From: Leucobacter ruminantium
Lineage (GTDB): Bacteria > Actinomycetota > Actinomycetes > Actinomycetales > Microbacteriaceae
Direction: 5' to 3'
Assembly: GCF_017565705.1 (NCBI RefSeq)
Contig: NZ_JAGDYL010000017.1
Span: forward strand, 1 to 64,000
Length of the DNA stretch: 64,000 bases
This document shows positions 8,086 to 15,208 of this stretch, piece by piece; positions within the stretch are counted from its first letter, which is position 1, and each line of letters starts with the position of its first letter. The notes under the pieces were generated by a model. The model had not been told where the DNA came from and did no database searches. It was given only the letters and a program-made list of their open reading frames with translations. Both the position numbers and the translations under genes were made by a program.

Positions 8086-8658
8086 ATGGGGGAACTCACA
8101 GTGCCTGCGTTCACCCTTGCCGATGCACGCGCTGCCGGTATCGGCAAGGATCGCATCTACGATCTCCTGCAACGCGGTGATCTGGAACGTATCGCCCGCG
8201 GCGTCTTCGTGCGCCCCGGTGTTCTCGACCCGTCGCTCGTGACCCTCGCAGCCGCCACCGCCGTGCATCAGACGGCGACGCTGTGCCTGACGAGTGCCCT
8301 GGTTCACCACGACTTGAGCGATGCGATCCCGTTCAGTGCGGATATCGCGCTTCCACGAGGCACTCGCCACCCCGCGGGTTTCGACCACGCCTCATGGCAT
8401 TCGTTCGATCCGGAAACCTTCGAGATCGGGCGGGAACTGAGCGACATCGGAGGGATGAGCGTGGCGATCTACTCCGCTGAGCGCACGATCATCGATTCAT
8501 TCCGGCTCATGCACCGCGAAGGAAGCGACGTGGCGCACCAAGCGCTCCGACGCTGGCTCCGAGGGCGCGGCAACTCGCCTGCGACGCTTCTGAGAACAGC
8601 CAGGTCGTTCCCAACCGTTGCCCCGCGGCTTCGACTCTCCTTGGAGGCACTGTTGTGA
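8086..8658 (+). CDS. abiEi: Type IV antitoxin, AbiEi family
   Basis: Antitoxin and autorepressor of an abortive-infection toxin-antitoxin pair. The N-terminal winged helix-turn-helix is visible (DARAAGIGKDRIYDLL, then GVFVRPG), followed by the C-terminal antitoxin domain with SAERTIIDSF near residue 130. ATG 8086 lies 5 nt after AGGAGG; a GTG two codons upstream is the alternative. Its TGA overlaps the toxin GTG. The codon usage is visibly more relaxed and less GC3-biased than in neighbours, consistent with horizontal acquisition (inference). Confidence 0.88.
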   Translation: MGELTVPAFTLADARAAGIGKDRIYDLLQRGDLERIARGVFVRPGVLDPSLVTLAAATAVHQTATLCLTSALVHHDLSDAIPFSADIALPRGTRHPAGFDHASWHSFDPETFEIGRELSDIGGMSVAIYSAERTIIDSFRLMHREGSDVAHQALRRWLRGRGNSPATLLRTARSFPTVAPRLRLSLEALL

Positions 8659-9551
8659 CCCCGGCCCCCAGGCGAGACACCCCGGCCGGCCGCGCCTACA
8701 ACGATCTTCGTAATCTCGCCAAGCGTCATCGCCGAGATCCCGCGGAGTATTTCACCCTCTATGCACTCGAAGGGTTCCTCGAGCGTCTTGCCGTATCCGT
8801 GCGTGCGGATGACTTCGTGCTCAAGGGCGGGGTGTTGATGGCAGCCTTCGCCACTCGGCGCCCCACGCGAGACATCGACCTCGCCGCATCGGGCTTCGGC
8901 AATGACGTCGCTGAGGTCGAGCGACGGGTGCGTGAAGTTATCGCGCCGCCACTCGAAGACGGCTTGGAGTTCGACGCGGAGTCCGTGGCGGGTGAACCGA
9001 TTCGAGACGAAGCCGACTATTCCGGCGTGCGAGTCAAGATCACCGCCGAGCTGGCTCCGGCCCGCATCGCACTGCACGTCGATGTGAACTTCGGCGACCC
9101 GATCTGGCCAGCCCCCACCACCGCGGAGCTCCCCAGGCTGCTGGGTGGCACGCTGCGGCTGAACGGGTACCCCGATCACATGGTGATCGCAGAGAAGATC
9201 GTCACCGCGATCGATCGTGGCGAAGCGAACACCCGCTGGCGAGACTTCGTCGACATCGCAGCGATCGCGGGAACACGCGCCATCTCAGCGGACGATCTGC
9301 GCGAAGCGATCCGCATAGTTGCGAACCATCGAAGCGTGGAACTCGAATCGCTCGCACAGCGACTCGGACACATGCCCCAACTCGCCCAGGCGAAGTGGGC
9401 GACCTGGCGGCGGAAACAACGACTGACCGAGACCACTCCCGTCGCCTTCGCCGAAGTCCTCGACGCATGCGTCGCGTTCGCCGATCCGATCCTCACCGAA
9501 TCGACGCTCGGCGGCAGGTGGAACCCTGCCGACCGTGCGTGGGGCATTTGA
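8655..9551 (+). CDS. abiEii: Type IV toxin, AbiEii/AbiGii nucleotidyltransferase
   Basis: Predicted GTP-binding nucleotidyltransferase toxin that causes growth arrest on phage infection. The NTase motifs are present: KGG at residues 57-59, TRDIDL at 71-76 (catalytic Asp73 and Asp75), and a later MVIAEKIVTAID segment carrying the conserved Lys. At 298 aa it fits the family. It begins with GTG overlapping the antitoxin stop codon by 4 bp, the usual antitoxin-first order. Production is therefore coupled to antitoxin translation. Confidence 0.88.
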   Translation: MTPAPRRDTPAGRAYNDLRNLAKRHRRDPAEYFTLYALEGFLERLAVSVRADDFVLKGGVLMAAFATRRPTRDIDLAASGFGNDVAEVERRVREVIAPPLEDGLEFDAESVAGEPIRDEADYSGVRVKITAELAPARIALHVDVNFGDPIWPAPTTAELPRLLGGTLRLNGYPDHMVIAEKIVTAIDRGEANTRWRDFVDIAAIAGTRAISADDLREAIRIVANHRSVELESLAQRLGHMPQLAQAKWATWRRKQRLTETTPVAFAEVLDACVAFADPILTESTLGGRWNPADRAWGI

Positions 9552-9754
9552 CAGGGCTCATCGAGCTTCCAAGGCGTCGGATCAGGGACCGCACCGGTCG
9601 CCACACAGTCGAAGCGGCCAATCCGTCTGCCTGGGGACGAGGCGACGAAGCACGAAGGCCGAAACCGATCCGATGGCCGACGCCATAGAAAGGATCAGGC
9701 TGCGGAAGGGCGGCCCGGACCGCTCGCTCATCGGCGCCGTCGTGCTCTGGGGAG

Positions 9755-9760
9755 TACGAT
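9755..9760 (+). promoter_or_regulatory. -10 box of a leaderless crcB transcript
   Basis: TACGAT ends 6 nt before a GTG at 9767, the same geometry as the other leaderless promoters in the window. Transcription would start at or next to that GTG. Confidence 0.5.
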
Positions 9761-9766
9761 GCGTCT

Positions 9767-9811
9767 GTGATGCGAGCAGGGGATCGGCGGATGCACGGGG
9801 CAGGCGCATGA
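9767..9811 (+). CDS. Leaderless 14-codon upstream ORF coupled to crcB
   Basis: A mini-ORF (GTG start, peptide VMRAGDRRMHGAGA) that ends in a TGA overlapping the crcB ATG as ATGA. It sits 6 nt after a TACGAT -10 box, so it would be the first translated codon set on a leaderless mRNA, and ribosomes would re-initiate at crcB. crcB itself has only a weak ribosome site, which makes this coupling useful. The peptide resembles nothing I know. Conservation of the frame has not been tested. Confidence 0.45.
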   Translation: MMRAGDRRMHGAGA

Positions 9812-10281
9812 GCGCCGCACGCAGGGCATCGCGCGTGCGAGCGGCACGTCTCGCCGACGCGGGGCTCGTCGCGCTCGGGGGAGCGTGCGGCACTCTGGCC
9901 CGCTATCTGCTCGACGCCGCGATCGGCGACCGCTGGGGCATCCCGCTCGGCATCCTCGCGATCAACGTCGCAGGCGCCTACTTGCTCGGCCTGCTCGCCG
10001 AAGGGCTCGCGCCCGGAGGTTCGGACCGCTGGCGAGCCACGCGCCTGCTGCTCGGAACGGGCGTGCTCGGCGGCTTCACCACCTACAGCGCTCTCGCTGT
10101 CGGGAGCGCCGAGCTGCTGCTCGGCGGCACAAGCGGAAGCCCCGTCGACCCGGGTCTCGCCGTGGGCTACGGTCTCGCGACGATCGCGCTCGGCGGTCTC
10201 GCGAGCTGGCTGGGAATCCTCACCGCACAGGCGTTGCGCAGGGGCCGGCCAGCGCGTGCGACCCGGGGGAGCGCCGCATGA
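9808..10281 (+). CDS. crcB: Fluoride exporter CrcB/Fluc, first subunit
   Basis: Small membrane protein of the Fluc family, which forms a dual-topology fluoride channel. Four hydrophobic segments are visible in 157 aa, with the family motif GGFTTYS near residue 90 and N (ILAINVAG) in the second segment. The N terminus carries a positively charged extension of about 17 residues. ATG 9808 overlaps the upstream mini-ORF stop, and its own stop overlaps the second crcB start. Two adjacent crcB genes indicate a heterodimeric channel. Confidence 0.9.
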   Translation: MSAARRASRVRAARLADAGLVALGGACGTLARYLLDAAIGDRWGIPLGILAINVAGAYLLGLLAEGLAPGGSDRWRATRLLLGTGVLGGFTTYSALAVGSAELLLGGTSGSPVDPGLAVGYGLATIALGGLASWLGILTAQALRRGRPARATRGSAA

Positions 10282-10643
10282 GCCCCGCGATGCTTGCCCT
10301 CTGGATCGCCGCTGCCGGAGGTGTCGGAGCGGCCGCGCGCTACCTCGTCGACACGAGTCTGCCCCGCCGCTTTAGAGCGCGCTTCCCGTGGGGCATCGCG
10401 ATCATCAACCTCACGGGCTCGTTCGCCCTCGGAGTGCTCACCGGCCTCGCACTCGAACACCCTGTCGCGGGCATCGCCTCGGTCGGGTTCCTCGGCGGTT
10501 ACACGACGTTCAGCACCGCGAGTCTCGATACGGTGCAGCTGCTGCGCGAGCGGCGCACGCTGGCGGCGCTCGCGAACGGTCCGGGCGTGCTCGCGGCCTC
10601 CGTCGCGCTGGCCGTGCTGGGAATCGCGGTCGTGCGGGGCTAG
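10278..10643 (+). CDS. crcB: Fluoride exporter CrcB/Fluc, second subunit
   Basis: Partner subunit of the heterodimeric Fluc channel. The 121 aa protein has four hydrophobic segments, the GGYTTFST motif near residue 74, and the conserved Asn in IAIINLTGS. It starts with ATG 10278 overlapping the stop of the first subunit (ATGA). Gram-positive genomes with paired crcB genes make antiparallel heterodimers, which fits. No fluoride riboswitch was recognised upstream of the pair. Confidence 0.9.
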   Translation: MSPAMLALWIAAAGGVGAAARYLVDTSLPRRFRARFPWGIAIINLTGSFALGVLTGLALEHPVAGIASVGFLGGYTTFSTASLDTVQLLRERRTLAALANGPGVLAASVALAVLGIAVVRG

Positions 10644-10674
10644 GGGAGGGATCCGCGGAGAACGCGCACCGGGG

Positions 10675-11526
10675 TCAGCGCACGCGGTGCGCTTCGAAGC
10701 GCATGCTCGGCGAGGCGTAGGCCTCCTGCGACTCCACGAGCAGCAGTTCCCGACTGCCCGAGGCGAGGGTGCGCTCGAGCAGTTCGAACACGCTCGATGC
10801 GGTGCGCGCGAGCGCTCCGGCGGCGTCGCCCGAGCGCCGGAGGTGAGCGGTGAAGAGCGCGGCGGTGACGTCTCCCGATCCGTTGACCTTGAACGGCAGA
10901 TGCGGGGTCTGCACGATCCACGCTCCGTCGTCGGTAGCCGCGAGCATCTCGATGGTCTGCTCGGGGCGGTCGGGGCGCTCGACGCTCGTCACCAGAACGG
11001 TGCGCGGTCCGAGCTCGCGCGCGCGGTCGACCGCGTCGAGGGTCGACTCGAGCGTGTCCGGCGAAGTGCCCGTGATGAAGCCGAGCTCGAACTGGTTCGG
11101 CGTGATGAGATCGGCGTTCGGCACCACGCGGTCGCGGATGAGATCCTGCACCTCGGGCGCGACGTGACAGCCAGACTTCGCGTTGCCGAGCACGGGATCG
11201 CAGGCGTAGATCGCGTCAGGGCTGTGCCGCTTCACCCGTGCGACGGCGTCGAGGATCGCGTCGCCGATGCTGTCGCCGCCCTGGTAGCCCGAGAGCACGG
11301 CGTCGACGTTCTCGAGCCCGCCGCGCTCCTCGATGCCCGTCACGATATCGCGGACGTCGTCGCCGGAGAGCATCGGCCCGCGCCAGGAGCCGTATCCGGT
11401 GTGGTTCGAGAAGCACACCGTGTACACGGGCATGACCTCGACGCCGATGCGCTGCAGCGGGAACACCGCCGCCGAGTTGCCGACGTGACCGTACGAGACC
11501 GAGGACTGGATCGAGAGGATACGCAT
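10675..11526 (-). CDS. pdxY: Pyridoxal kinase
   Basis: Phosphorylates pyridoxal to pyridoxal 5'-phosphate in the B6 salvage pathway. The ribokinase-like fold markers are present: SIQSSVSYGHVGN at the N terminus, the DPVLGN region near residue 130, and the ATP/anion-hole motif VNGSGDVTAALF near residue 220. The 283 aa length is typical. ATG 11526 begins at the conserved MRILSIQS. Upstream lie three copies of a TGGACCA element that may bind a B6-responsive regulator. A PdxK-type assignment is the only real alternative. Confidence 0.92.
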   Translation of the reverse strand: MRILSIQSSVSYGHVGNSAAVFPLQRIGVEVMPVYTVCFSNHTGYGSWRGPMLSGDDVRDIVTGIEERGGLENVDAVLSGYQGGDSIGDAILDAVARVKRHSPDAIYACDPVLGNAKSGCHVAPEVQDLIRDRVVPNADLITPNQFELGFITGTSPDTLESTLDAVDRARELGPRTVLVTSVERPDRPEQTIEMLAATDDGAWIVQTPHLPFKVNGSGDVTAALFTAHLRRSGDAAGALARTASSVFELLERTLASGSRELLLVESQEAYASPSMRFEAHRVR

Positions 11527-11540
11527 GATCCGATCCTGCC

Positions 11541-11588
11541 ACTGGACCAAGAGATGGACCACTCGTAACCCGTACGGATGGACCACTC
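11541..11588 (-). promoter_or_regulatory. TGGACCA repeat operator upstream of pdxY
   Basis: Two identical 11-bp copies of ATGGACCACTC (11554-11564 and 11578-11588) lie exactly 24 bp apart, with a third related copy ACTGGACCAA at 11541-11550 next to the start codon. Paired direct repeats near a vitamin B6 gene fit a MocR/PdxR-type binding site. The regulator gene is not in this window. Confidence 0.5.
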
Positions 11589-11652
11589 CTGAGTGCGGGG
11601 AAGGGAAGGCCCGGTGAGGGATCAGGTGAGGGATCAGCCGTCGGTATGAAAT

Positions 11653-11718
11653 CTGCCGAAGATATGTCGCAGCCGGCCGAATCGGGCATATCTTTTGAAT
11701 ATCCCATATCTTCGGCAG
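11653..11718. repeat. Nested inverted repeat with GATATG/CATATC arms
   Basis: CTGCCGAAGATATG (11653-11666) and CATATCTTCGGCAG (11705-11718) form a perfect 14-bp inverted repeat. Inside the loop lies a second, imperfect palindrome (GGGCATAT ... ATATCCC, 11684-11705). The region is unusually AT-rich. It could be an operator, a terminator or a small non-autonomous mobile element remnant. Confidence 0.55.
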
Positions 11719-11730
11719 CGGTAGGCGTCT

Positions 11731-11816
11731 CCGCTGGTTGAGCGAGTGAGGAACGAACGAGTCGAAACCTCGGAGTTCTTGATTTCGACTCGCTGGCGCT
11801 CGCTCAATCAGCGGGG
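11731..11816. repeat. Complete palindromic REP-like element
   Basis: CCGCTGGTTGAGCGAG at the left and CTCGCTCAATCAGCGG at the right form the outer arms, with CGAGTCGAAA and TTTCGACTCG as inner arms. It starts just beyond the FAD-oxidase stop codon. The same family recurs near 20.5, 25.2 and 32.9 kb. Confidence 0.75.
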
Positions 11817-11820
11817 GCGC

Positions 11821-13203
11821 TCAGATCGCACGATCGGGCGTCAGGATCCCTCGCGGGTCGAGCGCCGCCTTGATGGAGCGCTGCACCTCCATCGCCACGG
11901 GGTCGAGCTGCCACGGGAGCTCGTGCCGCTTGAGCGAGCCGATGCCGTGCTCGCCCGTGATCGTGCCTCCGAGCGAGAGCGCGAGGCGCGTGATCTCGTC
12001 GATGACCCGCTCCGCGGAAGCCGTGCCGTCGGGCCCGCTGGGTGCCTCGACCGTGCAGTGCAGATTGCCGTCGCCGGCGTGCGCGACGCTCGAGACGCGG
12101 AGGCCGAGCCTGCACGAGATCTCGCCGATGCCGTGGAAGACCTCGGCGAGTGCTGCGACGGGCACGCCCACATCGCAGCTGATCTTGAGGCCGCGGGCGT
12201 TGAGCGCGGGGTTCGACAGCCGGCGGGCCTCGAGCAGCGCGTCCGTTTCCGAGATCTCCGTGTCGACGGCACCGAAGGCGGCGCAGGTCGCGACGATCGC
12301 CGACGCCCGCTCCGCGGCGTCGAGCCCGACGGTCTGGCCGACCAGCATGGCCCCACCGGGGATCGTGAGGCCGCTCGGCCGGAACGACTCGATGATCTCC
12401 ACGCTCAGCGCGTCCATGAGCTCCAGCACCTCGGGCGTCGCCGGTCCGTTCACGATCGCGGTGACCGCGCGCCCCGCGTCCTCGACCCGGTCGAAGGCGG
12501 CGCGGAACGTCCGAGGTGCGCCGGGTGGCACCGGCTTCAGCCGCACGAGAGCGGAGGTGATCACCCCGAGCGTGCCCTCCGAGCCGACGAAGAGGCTCGT
12601 CAGGTCGTAGCCGACCACGTTCTTGCGGGTACGCGCGCCCGTGCGCATGACGCGTCCGTCGGCGAGCACGACCTCGAGGCCCGCGACCGAGTCGCGCGTG
12701 ACGCCGTGGGACACGCAGCGCAGTCCGCCCGCGTTGGTCGCGATGTTGCCGCCGACGGTGCAACTGCGGGCGCTCGCGGGGTCGGGAGGGAAGAAGAGCC
12801 CGTGCTCGCGGCAGGCGGCGTCGAGGTCGGCGGTCACGACGCCCGCCTCCACCTCGGCGAGGCGGTTGGACGCGTCGACGCGCAGCACGCGGTTCATCCG
12901 CTCGAGCGACACGACGAGGCCGCCCGCGTAGGCGTTCGCGCCACCGGTGAGGCCGGTCCCCGCCCCTCGCACGCTCACGGGGGTGCGGTTCGCGTGGGCC
13001 CATGCGAGCGCGGCCGAGACGTCGGCCGTCGACTCGGCGAGTACGAGGCCGAGCGCCTCGCCCGCGGGCTGCGCGCGGGAGGAGTCCCGGGAGTAGGGAG
13101 CGATCAGTTCGGGATCCCTCACGAAGCGCTCGCCGAGCCGCCGGCTGAGCTCCGCCGTGTTCCTCCCCACCCGGTGACCGTGCGGTTCGTTCGAACGATG
13201 CAT
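11821..13203 (-). CDS. FAD-binding oxidoreductase, GlcD/D-lactate dehydrogenase type
   Basis: A 460 aa flavoprotein of the vanillyl-alcohol-oxidase superfamily, likely oxidising a 2-hydroxy acid such as glycolate or D-lactate. The FAD-binding PCMH domain is visible (VSVRGAGTGLTGG near residue 80, and TVGGNIATNAGG near residue 150), followed by the FAD-oxidase C domain ending in GEHGIGSLKR. ATG 13203 has an AGGAGG ribosome site. The exact substrate cannot be told. The gene stands alone, with a REP-like element directly after its stop. Confidence 0.87.
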   Translation of the reverse strand: MHRSNEPHGHRVGRNTAELSRRLGERFVRDPELIAPYSRDSSRAQPAGEALGLVLAESTADVSAALAWAHANRTPVSVRGAGTGLTGGANAYAGGLVVSLERMNRVLRVDASNRLAEVEAGVVTADLDAACREHGLFFPPDPASARSCTVGGNIATNAGGLRCVSHGVTRDSVAGLEVVLADGRVMRTGARTRKNVVGYDLTSLFVGSEGTLGVITSALVRLKPVPPGAPRTFRAAFDRVEDAGRAVTAIVNGPATPEVLELMDALSVEIIESFRPSGLTIPGGAMLVGQTVGLDAAERASAIVATCAAFGAVDTEISETDALLEARRLSNPALNARGLKISCDVGVPVAALAEVFHGIGEISCRLGLRVSSVAHAGDGNLHCTVEAPSGPDGTASAERVIDEITRLALSLGGTITGEHGIGSLKRHELPWQLDPVAMEVQRSIKAALDPRGILTPDRAI

Positions 13204-13320
13204 GCCGTCCTCCTGCCGTACCCGAGGCGCTGCCGCCGCGGGGATCTCCGCGTCTCACACTAGCGACCGCGCCCCTGCGGACGATCGAAGAGCCTCGGCG
13301 GGAGGCGTCCGAATGCACAA

Positions 13321-13369
13321 CACACAGAAAACAAATGTTGGAATATCTTTACTTGTTGGTGATTGTGTG
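13321..13369 (+). promoter_or_regulatory. Candidate FruR operator and promoter region
   Basis: CACACAGAAAACAA (13321-13334) and TTGGTGATTGTGTG (13356-13369) form an inverted pair of the pattern CACACA-N5-CAA. The block is much more AT-rich than its surroundings and sits about 60 bp before fruR. DeoR-type regulators bind repeated half-sites of this kind, so autoregulation of the fructose operon is plausible. Confidence 0.5.
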
Positions 13370-13431
13370 CGATTCTGGTGCCGGACGGCAGCATCGCTCC
13401 CGTCACTGGATCGAGACGCAGGAGACCGGCC

Positions 13432-14193
13432 ATGTACGCGGCAGAACGACAGCAGCGCATTCTCGCCGCTGCGCGCGCCCACGGACGGGTCGAGGTCAGC
13501 CCCCTCTCCGATGAGTTCGGCGTCACCACCGAGACCATCCGCCGAGATCTCTCCGCACTCGAACGCCGCGGGCTGCTGCGCCGCGTGCACGGCGGTGCGA
13601 TCCCCGAGGATCTGCTCGAGCCCGAACCTGGCATCGAGGAGCGCGTGGGGCGCAGGGCCGAGGCGAAGCGGAGGATCGCGAAGCGCGCCCTCGAAGTCAT
13701 TCCCGAGGGCGGCACCGTGCTGCTCGACGCCGGTACCACGACGCTCGCCATCGCCCAGGTGCTGCCCGCGGACGCCTCGCTCACCGTCGTCACCAACAGC
13801 CTCATGATCGGAGCCGCGCTCGCGGCCAGGCCGGGGATCTCGCTGCTGCAGATCGGCGGTCGCGTGCGCCCGGTCACCGGCGCGGCCGTCGGACCGTGGG
13901 CCTGCGGCGAGCTCGCGTCGCTCACGGTCGATGTCGGCTTCATGGGCTGCAACGGATTCGACGCCGCTCACGGGCTCACGACACCGGACCAGGACGAGGC
14001 GGCGACCAAGCGGGCCATGCTGCTCGCCTCGCGCACGACCGTGCTCGTCTCCGACGCCAGCAAGGCCGGGAGGGTCCACCTGCACCGCTTCGCCGCAATC
14101 GAGGAGATCGACATGGTAGTGACCGATGCCCAGCTCGCCGAGGAGATCGCGGAGCCGATCCGCGCGGCCGGCCCCGACGTGGTGATCGCATGA
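13432..14193 (+). CDS. fruR: DeoR/GlpR-type regulator of the fructose operon
   Basis: A DeoR-family repressor of 253 aa. The N-terminal HTH is clear (YAAERQQRILAAARAHG, then VTTETIRRDLSALERRG), and the C-terminal sugar-phosphate sensor carries the DAGTTTLA loop near residue 99. ATG 13432 follows AGGAGACCGGCC and aligns with the family N terminus. It overlaps fruK by 4 bp, so it is the first gene of the fructose operon and most likely senses fructose 1-phosphate or 1,6-bisphosphate. Confidence 0.9.
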   Translation: MYAAERQQRILAAARAHGRVEVSPLSDEFGVTTETIRRDLSALERRGLLRRVHGGAIPEDLLEPEPGIEERVGRRAEAKRRIAKRALEVIPEGGTVLLDAGTTTLAIAQVLPADASLTVVTNSLMIGAALAARPGISLLQIGGRVRPVTGAAVGPWACGELASLTVDVGFMGCNGFDAAHGLTTPDQDEAATKRAMLLASRTTVLVSDASKAGRVHLHRFAAIEEIDMVVTDAQLAEEIAEPIRAAGPDVVIA

Positions 14194-15149
14194 TCACCAC
14201 GCTCACCCCGAACCCGAGCGTCGACCGCGCGATCGTCGTCGACGACCTGCGGCGCGGCGAGGTGCTGCGCGCCTCCTCATCCCGCGTCGACGCGGGCGGA
14301 AAAGGCGTGAACGTGAGCCGCGCGCTCGCCTCGATGGGGGGAGAGACCGTCGTGGTGCTGCCCTCGGGCGGGCCGGAGGGCGCGTTGCTCGAGACGCTGC
14401 TCGACGGGGCGGACGTGCCTCGTCGCACCGTTGCGATCGACGGCTCGGTGCGCATGAACATCAGCGTGCTCGAGCCCGACGGCACGACGACCAAGCTCAA
14501 CGAGCCGGGGCCGCGGCTCTCCGCGGCCGATGCCGACGCACTGCTCGAGGCCGCGCTCGAGGGGACGGGCGAGGGATCCTGGGTCGCCGGCTGCGGCAGT
14601 CTCCCGCCGGGTGCCCCCGACGACCTCTACGCTCGGCTCATCGCCCGTGCCCGCGAGCGCGGAGCCCGCGTCGCGATCGACTCCTCGGGAGCGCCCTATG
14701 TCGCGGCCGTCGCGGCCGGGCCCACACTGATCAAGCCCAACCGCGAGGAGCTCGCCGAGCTCGTCGGCCGGGAGCTCGACACCCTCGGAGCCGTGATCGA
14801 CTGCGCGCGCGAGCTCGTGGCGACCGGCATCGAGCTGGTTGCGGTGAGCCTCGGCCGCGACGGCGCCGTGCTCGTCACCGCCGACGAGACCGTGCATGCC
14901 CGAGCGATCGTCACCGACCCGGTCTCGACCGTCGGCGCCGGCGACTGCATGCTCGCCGGGCTGCTCTTCGGCCTCAGTCGGCGCGATACCGAGGGCGGAT
15001 CCCTCGCAGACGCCCTCGCCGAGGGGGTCGCCTGGGGAGCCGCGGCCGTCCGCCTGCCGGGCACCGAGGTGCCGAAACCCGCCGACCTCGACGCCGTGCC
15101 AGTCACGGTCGACCCCGACCCCGACCGCGCCATGCCGCTCGACGACTGA
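14190..15149 (+). CDS. fruK: 1-phosphofructokinase
   Basis: PfkB-family kinase that converts fructose 1-phosphate, made by the PTS, to fructose 1,6-bisphosphate. Family markers are present: TLTPNPSVD at the N terminus, the sugar-binding GGKGVNVSRAL near residue 36, and the GAGDCMLAGLLFG signature near residue 250. The 319 aa length is normal. ATG 14190 overlaps the fruR stop codon. The C-terminal tail is extended by an acidic Asp/Pro-rich stretch. Confidence 0.94.
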   Translation: MITTLTPNPSVDRAIVVDDLRRGEVLRASSSRVDAGGKGVNVSRALASMGGETVVVLPSGGPEGALLETLLDGADVPRRTVAIDGSVRMNISVLEPDGTTTKLNEPGPRLSAADADALLEAALEGTGEGSWVAGCGSLPPGAPDDLYARLIARARERGARVAIDSSGAPYVAAVAAGPTLIKPNREELAELVGRELDTLGAVIDCARELVATGIELVAVSLGRDGAVLVTADETVHARAIVTDPVSTVGAGDCMLAGLLFGLSRRDTEGGSLADALAEGVAWGAAAVRLPGTEVPKPADLDAVPVTVDPDPDRAMPLDD

Positions 15150-15208
15150 CCCGATTCAACCGGCCGCGGCGCCGCCGCGCGAAGCAAGACCCCACGAAAG
15201 GACCCGAC

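Noticed and set aside
8029..9551. The AbiE locus as part of an integrated element at a tRNA gene
   Set aside because: No tRNA, integrase or direct repeat flanks it; the nearest tRNA is at 3.7 kb with no duplicated 3' end.
9690..9807. A fluoride riboswitch upstream of crcB
   Set aside because: The conserved riboswitch core and pseudoknot sequences were looked for and not found; only the -10 box and mini-ORF are visible.
10277..10281. Single fused crcB gene
   Set aside because: Two complete four-helix proteins with separate motifs and an ATGA overlap are clear.
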